Source: Persicaria tinctoria (Eukaryota; Streptophyta; Magnoliopsida; Caryophyllales; Polygonaceae). Taken from it: DNA of 64,000 bases. Within the stretch, counting starts at the first letter, position 1. Every line of letters begins with the position of its first letter. Positions 31,057-42,052 of the stretch are shown here, piece after piece. The notes below the pieces were generated by a model. The model was given only the letters and a program-made list of their open reading frames with translations, did not search any database and was not told the DNA's origin. Both the position numbers and the translations under genes were made by a program. Location: assembly GCA_037127255.1 (NCBI GenBank), contig JBANSL010000009.1, positions 120,001 through 184,000 of the forward strand. The letters are read 5' to 3'.

Positions 31057-32011
31057 ATTATATGTATATTATGTCATTTCCTAGACCATGTTTAAATTTC
31101 TGCACACCATGTTTAAGTTTTTGTAATTTCTATTTAGTTTATTTAATTTCTGTTGAGTATTTTTATTTTTGTCGAATTTATTTAATTTATGCAATTTTCC
31201 GATTGAAAAAAATTAAAAAAAATATATTCAAAAATAAAAAAATAAGCATGCATTGCACACATATGTGTTATTCAAATACCCATCTGGCTTAGTTTGTCCT
31301 CTAATTTAAATTTCAAGTATGTTCATATAAATCCCATGATGTTCTTGATGTTTTGGCTTTGTCTTTATTTGATTTCTGTGGAACATGAGCTAGCAAATAT
31401 AATTGAGCATGTATGATTGAGCTAAAGTATGATTGAAGTCCTCAAAACATGACCATGTGAGAATGTTTGGCTTTATTTGAATTCTTTTGCTCAATTGTGT
31501 GAATTACTCTCCTTGTGTTCCTACCTCTTGGCATTGACTGCGGTATCTGTTTTTAAAGACCGACTCAAATGTTTGTTGCTTGTGGAGTTTATGTTTATAT
31601 TTTGAGTCTTTTGTCTGAATTTGTGAATATTTAGTGAATAAGGTGGCAATGGTTGATGCACTTAGTAACCGGATCTATCCATGACACCCATGGGTATGAT
31701 TCGCGCAAAAAGGTGTTGAAAACTATCCACTAGGAAAGAAACCTTGATCATTGAGTAACCAGGATCATTCATGACACCCATGTTTGGAACTTGCGTCAAA
31801 AGATGTTCAAGTGGACTTCATATTAGTAGGTTGAGGTGTTGATAGACCGGGGCCATTCATGACACCCATGTTTGCGACTCGCGTAAGGAAAGCACCAAGA
31901 CAAGAAAAAAAAGAGAAAAGAAAACAAAAGAAAAGAGAAAAAAAAGAGTGTAACATTTTATTTTATTGTCTTTATTGTATCCCGCAAGTAATGACATTTG
32001 GGTAGATATTT
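31057..32011 (+). repeat. 3' UTR of element B with ~90-bp repeats
   Basis: AT-rich untranslated sequence. Three diverged units near 31676, 31770 and 31856 share TCATGACACCCATG followed by TTGCG/CTCGCG..AA.G. The expected terminal PPT and the first ~280 bases of the 3' LTR are missing at the junction near 32011, so a deletion has occurred. A purine-rich run (31896-31948) may be involved. Confidence 0.65.
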
Positions 32012-33002
32012 TCCGCGGTCGCAGCAAGAGTGTTGCGGCCACAGCAGAGCAATGAGCAGCGGGATGGAATATCAGCCGCTGCCACGGCCGCAACATTTGT
32101 CGCCAGCGGAACGGCGCGTTTTGATTACTTATAAACCCTAGTTGTTATTTTGTTTGGTGGCCGAATTAGATCCTTTAAAGGATGATTATTGTTAGTTTTT
32201 TACACACTTCTATTCTATTCTTACGTTTATCAAACACTTTAGAGATTTGAGTGATGTCTTCCGTGAGGAACTAAACTCATCTATTCTTCCTGCAATTTGA
32301 AGTTTTATTTGGATTGATTGTGAGTTTCTAATTCTCGTTCCTTGTTTCCTATATTTGAATGCTTCAACTTCTTTGTGCTTGATTGTTTATTGTTTTGTTC
32401 TATCTTGTTTGGCCAACTTGTTAGATCAATTCAATTGCTAAGGTTTTGTAGATTCCTCGTTGTGAACCTTAACCTAAGTGGCAAACTTATTCTTTTAGGG
32501 ATGGTTGAACTAATTGAATAAGTAGGAAGTTGAATGTGTTGTTAAATATCTCTTTAGGGACTGCAAATATCTTGGCTAATCTCTGAACTTAAAGCTATCA
32601 ATTGGGTTAAATACATTTTTAGGGATTGTTCGATTGATAAGGGTTGCTAGGACTGGTTGGAATAGTAACTATATTTGGTCGGGACAATGACATTCATAGG
32701 AAACTTAATAGGATGAGAAGAAGTTACAAGGATCGCTTCAATCAAATAAAGTGGAAAATTGTGGGTAGAATTGCTTCTCCTAATTGTTTGAATTACAATT
32801 ATTTACTTTTGTTTGCTTCAATCTGCTTTGATAAAAGGCGGAACTTTCACACTTAAAAACCCCCAAATTTGGTTATTTTGATTGACACTTGAATCAAACT
32901 TGAATTATAACTTTCCATGTGGACCGACCTCTTGCTTATTGCTATAGTAGTTATAGGTTTGAGTTTTCTTTGACGGAACAACGACAGGTTTTCCCTGCGT
33001 CA
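32012..33002 (+). repeat. 5'-truncated 3' LTR of element B
   Basis: It aligns to 6556-7549 of the 5' LTR (GCAATGAGCAGCGGGATGGA and onward) and ends CCTGCGTCA at 33002. The two copies are visibly more diverged than the LTR pairs of C, D or E, in line with B being the older host of C. Confidence 0.88.
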
Positions 33003-33752
<750 letters not shown>

Positions 33753-34758
33753 TGATAACTCCCTCCCTTGATGAAAATCGGAATACAGTTTCAAAGACCT
33801 TGACAGGATGTTTGTGTCAAAGGTCTTGGAGCTTTAACAGTTGATAAAATCCAAAACTTGTTCTATATGTCTGAATATTATTTAATATTATTATATACTT
33901 CCTTTATATTATATATATGTGTAACTAATATTTCAGGAAGTATTTTCGAAATTACTTCTTTTCTTATGGTGCATATTGAGGAGATCCAAATTGAGAGATC
34001 ATATCTTCTAAGTGTCTAAAAATAGAAGATCCGGGCGCGCCATGATCCAAACTAGCCGTTGTTGAAGATCCGGTGTTAAAGATCCTTATGCGCCATGTTG
34101 CTTCTATAAAGGAAAGGAAGAAGAAGACAAAATATAAAAGTGTTACACGAGCTTTCATTCATTCAAGCGAGATCTGTCTTCCAAGTGTACTCTCTGCTAG
34201 CGCTCAAGAGTTTGTTGCTTCATTTCAAAGCCTTTGGGAGTTACACTGTGAGCTTATAGGATATATTCATTTATAGTGTTACTCGAGAGTTTGTAACTCG
34301 GGAAGTTGCACTAGGCTATTGATTTGTGAGAGTAAGAGGATTGTACTAGATAGCTGAGAGAGGTGGGGCTCTTCTAAATTAGTCTAGGACTCCAAGGGAA
34401 CGTGAGTTGACTAGATTGCAATTGTATAGGAGAGAGGCTTCTCAGTGAGCTATTAAGATCCTAAGCTAAGCGAATCAATAAAGCCTTTTGAATCCTAGGG
34501 TTGTCGAAGAACCCTAGGCGGGGACGTAGGCCAAGTTCGTGCCGAACCTCGTAAACAATTACTTGTGTCCTTTATCTATTGCTTTACCTTATTTCCGCAC
34601 TTGGTTCGATTGTCTAACTTTGTGATTCAGGTTTAATCTCAAAGGGTTTTATACGAGCTCCAAAAGTCTTGAGACTTTCTGCAAAAAACGGGCATACTCT
34701 ATTCAACCCCCTTCTAGAGTATTTCTATATTACCTTGTTTTATATTATCGAACCTTCA
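33753..34758 (+). repeat. 5' LTR of the copia element
   Basis: Starts TGATAACTCCC and ends AACCTTCA, about 1006 bp, bounded by the break in the A LTR on the left and the PBS on the right. An imperfect inverted repeat AAGACCTTGACA / TGTCAAAGGTCTT lies at about 33799-33828. The start is inferred from the loss of A LTR similarity because no 3' LTR is available. Confidence 0.7.
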
Positions 34759-34760
34759 AT

Positions 34761-34772
34761 TGGTATCAGAGC
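34761..34772 (+). promoter_or_regulatory. Initiator tRNA-Met primer binding site, copia
   Basis: TGGTATCAGAGC, the standard plant copia PBS, two bases after the LTR end. Confidence 0.95.
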
Positions 34773-34816
34773 TTTACTCACTGTTTTTGATCTAACAATC
34801 TTGTGAGTTTTCGATC

Positions 34817-35481
34817 ATGTCTGGTGAAGCAAGCGGAGGATTTGCACAGGGAAGGTCCACGAGCAGACCACCACTCTTTGTAGGAAACAACTTTGTCCAT
34901 TGGAGATCTTTGATGAAGATGTTCATCATAGACCAAGATCTAGAGCTTTGGAACATTATAGAGAATGGTCCGAAGATTCCAGAGAAAGATGGACCAAATG
35001 ATACCAAAATTACAAAGAAGGAGTCTGAATACAACCAAGCAGATCTTGAACTCGTCTCCAAGAACTACATGGCTATTAGCTTACTTTATCATGGTCTTAA
35101 CACTGATGAGTTTAACTGTATTTCATCTTGTAGGTCAGCTAAAGAGATTTGGGACAAACTGGTCGTCACCTATGAAGGAACGAGCCAAGTGAAAGACACT
35201 AAGATCAGCATCTTCCATCGAAAGTATAAGCTCTTCAAAACGAAGTCTGATGAGTCAATCAAGGCCATGTTCACACGATTCACAAAAATCACCAACAACC
35301 TTGACTCTCTCGGCAAGAGCTTTACCAACGTTGAGAAAGTGAGGAAGATACTGAGGTGCCTCCCAAAAGAGAAATGGGGTCCAAAAGTAACAGCTATAGA
35401 GGAAGCACAGGACCTCACCACTCTACCCCTTAATGACCTTCTTGGGAAGCTGATCACGCATGAGATGATCCTTAATGAAGA
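34817..35481 (+). pseudogene. Copia gag, N-terminal part (interrupted by E)
   Basis: Starts MSGEASGGFAQGRSTSRPPL and contains FVHWRSLMKMFIIDQDLELW, then AKEIWDKLVVTYEGTSQVKD, KLFKTKSDESIKAMFTRFTK and LRCLPKEKWGPKVTAI, the UBN2-type copia gag domain in the usual order. It is open until element E enters at 35482 (target duplication GAAGA). The reading continues at 40922 on the other side. Without E the frame would go on to the zinc knuckle. Confidence 0.9.
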
Positions 35482-36878
35482 TGACAGCATGCATTTAGAG
35501 AGTTATAATAGGTTGCATTTAGCTTAGTTATGATGCATATCATGCATGGTTTAAGTATAATTTGCATATTTGTTCTCTGTGTGGTTGGAGTCGGAATCTA
35601 CATGTTTTTATTGATTATTCTAGGTAATCGTGGATCCGAGGAGGAGACATAGGTTGATAACGCATTGGATGAGAATGTCTAGTTGATCGAAGAAGCTTAC
35701 ATGAAGATCTCAAGAGGTCATGAGAAGAAGAAGCGAACCTAAACGAAGAACAAGTCTGCAGAAGTTGTCGCCAGACATGATGAACTTGTTTTCCACTTTC
35801 TGGAGGACTCGGTTGTCCGATCGACTATTATGACCATGCGTTGGAAAACTCTTTCAGAGAGCTACAACTTTCATGTTGACGTCGAGAGCTAATTCGAGAC
35901 GGAATTTTCGGGAAAACCCAATGCAGCGGCCGCCGCATAATTTGCTGCGCCCGCCGCCAGGGGCGGTATTCATGCTGCGCCCGCCGCAGCTACCGCCAGC
36001 GCGCAGCGCGTTTTGGAAAAAACCCTAGTTTTCTATTATGTTGTTTTGAGGCCGACTTGGATGTTTTATTAGGCCACTTTTATGTTATTTTTCATTACCT
36101 TTCATTCTATTCTTTCAACCATCAAACAATTAGAGAGAGAGCGATGTTCGCCATGGGCGACTAAACTCTCTTCGTTCTACTTGCAATTTGAAGCTTTATT
36201 TGGATTGATTGTGAGTTTCTGAATCTTGTTCCTTATTTCCTATATTTGAATGCTTCAACTTCTTTGTGCTTGATTGTTTATTGATTTGTTCTATCTTGTC
36301 TGGCCAACTAGTTAGATCAATTCAATTGCTAGGGTTTTGTAGATTCCTGATTGTGAACCTTAACCCAAGTAGCAAACTTGTCCCTTTAGGGCTGATTGAA
36401 CTAATTGGATAGGTAGGAAGTTGAATGTGTTGTTAAATCCCTCTTTAGGGACTGCAAATACCTTCGATAATCTCTGAACTTAAAGCTATCAATTGGGTTA
36501 AATTCTTCTTTAGGGACTGTTCGATTGATAAGGGTTTCTAGGACTGATTGGACTAGTAACTATATTAGGTCGGGACAAGGGCATTCATAGGAAGACTAAA
36601 AGGAGAAGAGGAAGTTACATTATCAATTCAACCAAATAAAGTGGATAGTTGTAGGTAGAACGATCTTCTCTAAATTGTTTTGCATCAATCTGTTTATAGT
36701 TTATTTTGTTTTCTTTCTATTTCAATCAATCAAAACCCCCCTTCTACTAATTGGTAAATACACATTGCTGAGAAATACTTGATTCTTTGTGGGATCGACC
36801 TCTTACTTGCTTGCTATACTAGTTTGTAGGTTTGAGTTTTATTTTGATATGGTTTATACGACTAAAAACCGCTCATCA
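35482..36878 (+). repeat. 5' LTR of element E
   Basis: 1397 bp. Positions 35925-36005 carry the E-type GC words (GCGGCCGCCGC, GCTGCGCCCGCCGC). The 3' half is clearly related to the LTR of B (GTTAGATCAATTCAATTGCTA, TTTAGGGACTGTTCGATTGA), placing E near B. Confidence 0.95.
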
Positions 36879-36881
36879 AAT

Positions 36882-36899
36882 TGGCGCCGTTGCCGGGGA
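36882..36899 (+). promoter_or_regulatory. tRNA-Asp primer binding site, element E
   Basis: TGGCGCCGTTGCCGGGGA: an 18 of 18 complement of the tRNA-Asp 3' end. Confidence 0.95.
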
Positions 36900-36957
36900 A
36901 TCAAGTTTATTTCTTTGTTGTGTGTATTTATTAATTTTTGTTTATATATCTAACTTT

Positions 36958-36985
36958 GTTGTGAACCTATCTTACGGTTCACAAC
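36958..36985 (+). ncRNA. Leader hairpin at the former gag start, element E
   Basis: GTTGTGAACC (36958-36967) pairs perfectly with GGTTCACAAC (36976-36985), 10 bp, loop TATCTTAC. In B and D the ATG sits at the loop/3' arm border; here the same position is ACG (36974-36976), so the structure outlived the start codon. Confidence 0.65.
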
Positions 36986-37009
36986 ACCCTTGCTACTAAC
37001 TTTTTCAAG

Positions 37010-37789
37010 ATGTTGAGATTGTTGCAGTTTGAAGGTGAGAACTTTCACCAATATTTCACTAGATTGCATGAGTATGTTAATGACCTTGGTTCATGGGGTT
37101 ATCAATATGGTGTGCGGGAGATGTGTGTTTGCATATTTGATGAGATGAATGCTGAAACACGAAATCTTGCTGAGTCCATGAGTAATGGAGGCCTATTGGA
37201 TATGGGACTCTTTGAGATTTGGGATTTTTTCGGCAACATGAGTCGACAGGTTGAACGGGAAGTATCAATCCAAACTCTCACAACAGTGTTGCAGCAGTTG
37301 GAAGAAGAACAAATGAGCTGCTGTAAAAAATTGGAGAATCAGATGAACCAACTCATTCAACTTTTAAGTGTAAAAGGTGAGAAAGAAAGGAGCTTCGAAG
37401 AAGAAGATGAGGAATTGGTTGCAGACAACGATAGTGTCTTCGACAATGGAGGAGAGGGTCTAGTGCTTCGTGACTTGGAATCTCATGAGTCGACGCATGA
37501 GGTTACATGTGATGTGTCTCCTACTCCATCTGCACAATCCATTCTTAGCTCGCCCATTGATGAACCAAGTCTAGAGCCATCAACTGAGGCTCAAGAGATA
37601 ATAAAGGTAAACTTTTGCAATCTTGAAGGTAATGGTGATTATGTTGATCCTTTTGACTGCTATTTTGAGAAGCCACCAGCGGATTTGTGTTGGTGGTATC
37701 ATATTCCTTTTGCAGAGTGTCATACTAGACTATTTGATAGATTGAAAGGGTTCTTGAGTTCCACATTTTATGCTTTCAATTTATTGTGA
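37010..37789 (+). CDS. Derived gag-like protein of element E
   Basis: A 259-codon open frame. Residues 6-80 (LQFEGENFHQYFTRLHEYVN, then NAETRNLAESMSNGGLLDM and IWDFFGNMS) follow the layout of the gag C-terminal half (ESxxEYxxRFKxLC...GxLxxMxxxxxW), but the CP.HG motif is gone. Residues ~90-130 look coiled-coil (TVLQQLEEEQMSCCKKLENQ). A Glu/Asp/Ser-rich region and a C-terminal DPFDCYFEKPPADLCWWYHI follow. No zinc knuckle. The N-terminal half of gag is deleted and the protein starts at a new Met. The frame is free of stops while neighbouring elements are full of them, which hints that it is or was selected. Confidence 0.7.
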   Translation: MLRLLQFEGENFHQYFTRLHEYVNDLGSWGYQYGVREMCVCIFDEMNAETRNLAESMSNGGLLDMGLFEIWDFFGNMSRQVEREVSIQTLTTVLQQLEEEQMSCCKKLENQMNQLIQLLSVKGEKERSFEEEDEELVADNDSVFDNGGEGLVLRDLESHESTHEVTCDVSPTPSAQSILSSPIDEPSLEPSTEAQEIIKVNFCNLEGNGDYVDPFDCYFEKPPADLCWWYHIPFAECHTRLFDRLKGFLSSTFYAFNLL

Positions 37790-37884
37790 TATGATGTGCT
37801 TTGCAAGATGTGTGCACAGGAATATGATAGGTTACTGAGGGCCTTGACGATGTCTGAGAGATAAGGTCTTGAGATTGAGAATAA

Positions 37885-37939
37885 GTGAAGCCAATGACAT
37901 TAAAGAAAGGCGCTTCTCGGGAGGCAACCCGAGGTAAGT
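37885..37939 (+). ncRNA. Twin hairpins, element E
   Basis: An imperfect first hairpin GTGA-AGCCAA-TGAC (37885-37898, one G-G mismatch), then the perfect second hairpin CTCGGG-AGGCAA-CCCGAG (37916-37933), followed by the donor-like GTAAGT (37934-37939). It is kept although all of pol is gone. Confidence 0.7.
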
Positions 37940-38081
37940 TTTAGTTATTTCAATTCCTAGTTAGCTAGTTTTCTTTAACCCGCCGCAATCCTCAGATCCG
38001 ACCTATAGAGACCCATCCACCACATTGTGAGTATTTCATTCATCTCTTTCTCTATGTTTTTATTTTTTGTTGTCTTTTATG

Positions 38082-38121
38082 TTTCATTGAGGACAATGAA
38101 AGGTTTAAGTGTGGGGGAGGG
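38082..38121 (+). promoter_or_regulatory. Internal polypurine tract with AGGA hairpin, element E
   Basis: A perfect 8-bp stem TTTCATTG / CAATGAAA with loop AGGA (38082-38101), then AAGTGTGGGGGAGGG (38107-38121). It is retained although E has no ORF3. Confidence 0.75.
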
Positions 38122-39459
38122 ATTGCATTGCATATAGATAGAGTTTGCATATCATGTTTATTTATGTTGTCATATTTATTTTTATTCATATATCACATTT
38201 GAAAAAAAATCACAAAAATATCATGCATTGCATTTAAGTGTTATTAACGATACCCATCTTGGTTTAGTTTGTCCTCTAATTTATTTTTATGATCTTAATT
38301 GCATAAATCCCATGATTTGATTGAATTGCTTGAAAATGAATTTTGGAGCATGATTTGAGAATATAATTGAGCAAGTATGATTCATAGTTGAGGTTTAATT
38401 GAAATCTAAAAAAACATAACCCTTGTGAGTTTGTTTTGGCCTTATAGGGACTTTATATCTTATTCCCTTTTGCTTTTATTGTGTGATTATACTCTCCATA
38501 TGCTTCTTATTTCAATATTGTATTGCACATGTTTGTTGCTTGTGAATTTCAAATGATTGAGGCATGTTTTCTTTAGCCATATTATACCTTATCTACCCTT
38601 TGCATTATCCTCTGCTTGAAGCCATCTGAGCCTTAAAGCCTATTCTTTTTGATAGCTCCACAAAAATATATCATAGCCAATGATTAGCCTGACACTATTC
38701 GGGAATTAGGAGGAGAATTGGTGAAAAATCTTTATGTTGGAGTTGCTTTGAGTGGAGATGATGTATGTATGGTTGTGCATTGCGAGAGGCATAGCCAAAA
38801 TAAGGTAACCCTTCTTGCATAATAGAGATGACTTATTACTAGGGGCCTAAGGAGGATAAAATTCACTTAGGAGTAAAAGTCTAGTAAGCTTGGATCTAGG
38901 GAGGATAAAATTCACCTAGGGGCAAAAGTAAGCATAAAAGAAAAGAAAAGAAAGTCATCATTCAAATGGAAAAATTGCATAAGTTGTATGGCTATTGAAA
39001 TCGAAGAGTGCTTATTGATGTGTATTGGAGTTTATGTTATTGGAATGGTTTGTGAAGTATGGAAGTTTTGGTGTTGTTCTAGTTGGTTGTTGTTCCTTTT
39101 TCCCGGATTTTTAGCACCACAAGCCTAAATATTTCTCATGCCTTATGTTCCTACCAAAGCCCCATTACAACCCTATAAAAGTCCTCATGATGTTGTTTGC
39201 AAGTGATAACTTTCACGGTGTATAGAGCATTTTGGATTGAGTTGAGAGTTGAACTTTAAAGCCTAAACACATGAGAGCTTGAGTGAAACACATCATCCCG
39301 GTGAGGTTGGACTAAATTTGCTTTTACTATTGGATCGCTCATATATTTGCTAGGATATTTGTTCTCTTATTCATGGCTCCTATTGCTTGATGTTGCTTTT
39401 CTAAAACTACAGCATGAAGATCTTATTTGTGGGATGATCAATTCTATATTTTTTTTTTA
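38122..39459 (+). other. 3' UTR of element E
   Basis: AT-rich, no convincing ORF. Short repeats around 38840-38935 (TAGGGAGGATAAAATTCACYTAGG, twice). Its order of words (GTGGGGGAG ... TTTAGTTTGTCCTCTAATT ... GCTTGAGGAC) matches the 3' UTR of B. Confidence 0.6.
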
Positions 39460-39498
39460 TTGCTTGAGGACAAGCAAAAGCTTAAGTGTGGGGGAGTT
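39460..39498 (+). promoter_or_regulatory. Terminal polypurine tract with AGGA hairpin, element E
   Basis: TTGCTTG-AGGA-CAAGCAA (39460-39477), then AAGTGTGGGGGAGTT (39484-39498) abutting the 3' LTR. Same stem as in C. Confidence 0.8.
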
Positions 39499-40916
39499 TG
39501 ACAGCATGCATTTAGAGAGTTATAATAGGTTGCATTTAGCTTAGTTATGATGCATATCATGCATGGTTTAAGTATAATTTGCATATTTGTTCTCTGTGTG
39601 GTTGGAGTCGGAATCTACATGTTTTTATTTATTATTCCAGGTAATCGTGGATCCGAGGAGGAGACATAGGTTGATAACGCATTGGATGAGACTGTCTAGT
39701 TGATCGAAGAAGCTTACATGAAGATCTCAAGAGGTCCTGAGAAGAAGAAGCGAACCTAAACGAAGAACAAGTCTTCAGAAGTTGTCGCCAGACATGCTGA
39801 ACTTGTTTTGCACTTTCTGGAGGCCTCGGTTGTCCGATCGACTGTTATGACCATGCGTTGGAAAGCTCTTTCAGAGAGCTACAACTTTCATGTTGATGTC
39901 GAGAGCTAATTCGAGACGGAATTTTCGGAAAAACCCAATGCAGCGGCCGCCGCATAATTTGCTGCGCCCGCCGCCAGGGGCGTTATTCATGCTGCGCCCG
40001 CCGCATAATTTGCTGCGCCCGCCGCATCTGCCGCCAGCGCGCAGCGCGTTTTGGAAAAAACCCTAGTTTTCTATTATGTTGTTTTGAGGCCGACTTGGAT
40101 GTTTTATTAGGCCACTTTTATGTTATTTTTCATTACCTTTCATTCTATTCTTTCAACCATCAAACAATTAGAGAGAGAGCGATGTTCGCCATGGGCGACT
40201 AAACTCTCTTCGTTCTACTTGCAATTTGAAGCTTTATTTGGATTGATTGTGAGTTTCTGAATCTTGTTCCTTATTTCCTAAATTTGAATGCTTCAACTTC
40301 TTTGTGCTTGATTGTTTATTGATTTGTTCTATCTTGTCTGGCCAACTAGTTAGATCAATTCAATTGCTAGGGTTTTGTAGATTCCTGATTGTGAACCTTA
40401 ACCCAAGTAGCAAACTTGTCCCTTTAGGGCTGATTGAACTAATTGGATAGGTAGGAAGTTGAATGTGTTGTTAAATCCCTCTTTAGGGACTGCAAATACC
40501 TTGGATAATCTCTGAACTTAAAGCTATCAATTGGGTTAAATTCTTCTTTAGGGACTGTTCGATTGATAAGGGTTTCTAGGACTGATTGGACTAGTAACTA
40601 TATTAGGTCGGGACAAGGGCATTCATAGGAAGACTAAAAGGAGAAGAGGAAGTTACAATATCAATTCAACCAAATAAAGTGGATAGTTGTAGGTAGAGCG
40701 ATCTTCTCTAAATTGTTTTGCATCAATCTGTTTATAGTTTATTTTGTTTTCTTTCTATTTCAATCAATCAAAACCCCCCTTCTACTAATTGGTAAATACA
40801 CATTGCTGAGAAATACTTGATTCTTTGTGGGATCGACCTCTTACTTGCTTACTATACTAGTTTGTAGGTTTGAGTTTTATTTTGATACGGTTTATGCGAC
40901 TAAAAACCGCTCATCA
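39499..40916 (+). repeat. 3' LTR of element E
   Basis: 1418 bp. It is 21 bases longer than the 5' LTR because one GCTGCGCCCGCCGCATAATTT unit is tandemly duplicated near 40000-40020. Confidence 0.95.
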
Positions 40917-40921
40917 GAAGA

Positions 40922-42050
40922 CGATGGAGAACTTCCAACTAGCACTAAGAACTTGGCACTCAAGTCTAAGAAGGATGAGCATAAAGATGGATCTGATTCC
41001 AAAGATGAGGATGACGATGAGGATGATCCTTTTGCTCTTACCACAAGAGGCCTTGCTCGAATTCTCAAAATGAAGAAGCAATTCAACAACAAGGATGGAT
41101 CAGAGTCTTCAAAATTTTGAGGTAAGCCTCAATACAACAAGTATGAAAAGAAGACTAAACCTTTGTCTTGTTTTGAATGTGGTGAAACAGATCATCTTGT
41201 GAAGGACTGCCCTCAAAAGACAAAGAGCCCGTCCAAGAAGGGTGACAAATGGAAGAAGAAAGCTATGGTGGCAACTTGGAGCGATTTTGACTCTGACTCC
41301 GATGATGAGAAGGCCAATATTTGTCTTATGGCCTCAGAAGAAGAATCCCACGATGAAAAGCTTGAAGCTACTGTAAGAGAACTTATGGCAAGTCCAAAAG
41401 AGGTATTATCGGAATTCCTTTCCAATATGATTGCCAATGAAAAGAAACTTATTGCCCAGACTAACATTCTTATTAAGAGAACCGTGGATCAGGAAATAAC
41501 TATTGAGGATCTGTCTATAAGGGTTAAAAGTCTTGAAGCTTCTTATTCGGGTCTTGACATTAAAGTCAAGACGCTTGATTCAGAGAAATCTGAACTCAAG
41601 CAAGATCTCTCCTCTCTAAGAAATGAGCATCATGACTTAGAGAACGAGAAGATCTCCCTGAATAATAAGATTCAAGACCAACAGACAGCCCTCATAAGTT
41701 TTACCAAATCCAAAGGCACTCTTGATAGGATGTTGGATGAGCAATAAAGTTCTCTAAACAAAAGTGGTATTGGTTACAATCCAAGGTTTTTAAAGAAGCA
41801 ACACATTACCACCTTTGTAAAGGCAAAAGGAAGCAGAACGTCTCTTATATGTCACCACTTTGCTAGAAAGGGACATGTAAAAGAGACCTGCCCTTATAGA
41901 AGAAATGATCCATATATCATTCGCAATACATTCCCTGTTTATTTGAGAAAAGAACGGATAACACAAGTTAGGGTTCCAAAAGGCACTATTTTACCAAATA
42001 TGGTTTACCCCAACAATGGATCCAAATTGGCTTATTGGTCTAGCCACAAA
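40922..42050 (+). pseudogene. Copia gag, C-terminal part
   Basis: Resumes after element E with an acidic stretch (KDEDDDEDDPFALTTRGLAR), a TGA at 41118-41120, then the zinc knuckle CFECGETDHLVKDC (41166-41207) in the same polyprotein. A long coiled coil follows (ANEKKLIAQTNILIKRTVDQ, SEKSELKQDLSSLRNEHHDL) to a TAA at 41745. A second knuckle-like motif CHHFARKGHVKETC (about 41851-41892) has lost the second Cys. The linker to protease contains a TGA near 42053. Confidence 0.8.
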
Positions 42051-42052
42051 GG

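Larger units (their letters stand above)
6274..33002 (+). mobile_element. Athila-like Ty3/gypsy element B (interrupted by C)
   Basis: Plus-strand element with 5' LTR 6274-7549, tRNA-Asp PBS, decayed gag, RT/RNase H, integrase and ORF3, and a 5'-truncated 3' LTR 32012-33002. Flanks AGAGC (6269-6273) and AGAGT (33003-33007) form a 5-bp target duplication with one mismatch. Element C (10716-26797) interrupts the RNase H-integrase linker. Net of C, B is about 10.6 kb. Many stops, a lost protease, mutated RNase H residues and a truncated LTR show that it is old and non-autonomous. Confidence 0.9.
35482..40916 (+). mobile_element. Element E: gag-only non-autonomous Athila derivative
   Basis: 5435 bp with LTRs TGACAGCATG...CTCATCA and perfect GAAGA target duplications (35477-35481 and 40917-40921) in the copia gag. 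It has a perfect tRNA-Asp PBS, a hairpin at the former gag start, one ORF (37010-37789), twin hairpins, and internal and terminal PPT modules, but no protease, RT or integrase. About 20 substitutions by eye between LTRs (1.4%) plus one 21-base duplication suggest recent mobility, which must have used enzymes from another Athila element. The plan resembles the TR-GAG class of non-autonomous elements. Confidence 0.92.
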
